From Hungatella sp. UBA3402 (lineage in GTDB: Bacteria > Bacillota > Clostridia > Lachnospirales > Lachnospiraceae), in NCBI GenBank assembly GCA_002358555.1, contig DEPC01000050.1, positions 1-14,064 of the forward strand: a DNA stretch of 14,064 nt, read 5' to 3'. Each line of letters starts with the position of its first letter. Positions within the stretch are counted from its first letter, which is position 1. A model generated the notes under the pieces. That model saw only the letters and a list, made by a program, of their open reading frames with translations, did no database searches and was not told the origin of the DNA. The position numbers and the translations under genes were made by a program. This document shows, in pieces, positions 13,869-14,064 of this stretch.

Positions 13869-14064
13869 TTATGCTGTCTCCTCCTTCTTTTTCATAATAT
13901 CCATGATATTAAGCACTGTATATATCATGTTCAAAATACCACACAAAGGCAGCACGATATAGAAAACTCCAATGGGAACTCCCAGAGAAGAAGTCATCTG
14001 CCCCATTGCCAGATTAGCAATTTGAAATCCGCCATAAGCTAAAATAACTGCTGAGAATAAAAAT
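13869..14064 (-). CDS. dctQ: TRAP transporter small permease subunit (DctQ), C-terminal part
   Basis: Only the last 64 residues are in the window; the gene continues beyond 14064. The fragment reads FLFSAVILAYGGFQIANLAMG, then MTSSLGVPIGVFYIVLPLCG and a membrane segment ending in a charged tail KKKEETA. This matches the C-terminal end of DctQ proteins, where Gly-x-x-x-x-x with SPALGIPMG-like and PIGG-like turns precede the last transmembrane helix. DctQ pairs with DctM in the membrane. The stop TAA is immediately followed by the dctM ATG with no gap. The solute-binding DctP would be expected upstream, outside the window. Confidence 0.85.
   Translation of the reverse strand, partial: FLFSAVILAYGGFQIANLAMGQMTSSLGVPIGVFYIVLPLCGILNMIYTVLNIMDIMKKKEETA

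Overview
The window looks like chromosomal DNA from an anaerobic, low-GC Firmicute, probably a clostridium of the Lachnospiraceae type. The DNA is AT-rich, ribosome binding sites are strong AGGAGG-like sequences, and promoters follow the sigma-A pattern. The gene set (sigma-54, TRAP transporter, Cache chemoreceptor, FMN-binding lipoprotein, MATE pumps with MarR/MerR regulators) also fits. No rRNA, tRNA, CRISPR array, phage gene or complete insertion sequence was seen.

Layout. Positions 1-830 hold endonuclease V (DNA repair, minus strand) with its own hairpin terminator. Positions 830-2540 are a decaying block: about 560 bases of apparently non-coding DNA, a RidA gene that stops about 45 residues early, and an SLC1-type symporter that lacks its first transmembrane segments and apparently part of its re-entrant hairpin region. 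Positions 2581-3751 hold a YhhX-like Gfo/Idh/MocA oxidoreductase with its terminator. Positions 4104-5205 are a two-gene plus-strand unit: a cysteine-rich DUF5714 protein and, one base later, an Arr-type rifampin ADP-ribosyltransferase, followed by an unrecognised open frame. Positions 5538-7734 carry sigma-54 (rpoN) and, 22 bases later, a BmrR-like MerR regulator. Facing it is a MarR-MATE efflux unit (7746-9614, minus) whose promoter is a consensus -35/-10 overlaid by two related palindromes.

Positions 9867-12352 hold a Cache-HAMP chemoreceptor overlapping by four bases with a small FMN-binding lipoprotein of the PplA/RnfG-like type, which carries a lipobox and a TGAT flavinylation motif. 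Just after them lies a 95-base perfectly centred inverted repeat, either a large terminator or a MITE-like element. Positions 12567-14064 hold the large (DctM) and the end of the small (DctQ) TRAP permease subunits on the minus strand, running off the window edge.

How the genes may work together. The right half combines a chemoreceptor, an extracytosolic flavoprotein candidate and a TRAP organic-acid transporter, which would suit taxis toward, or uptake of, a respiratory electron acceptor; this is inference. The middle holds drug-response functions (Arr, MATE, MarR, MerR). The most novel points are the chemoreceptor/flavolipoprotein pair and the DUF5714/Arr pair.
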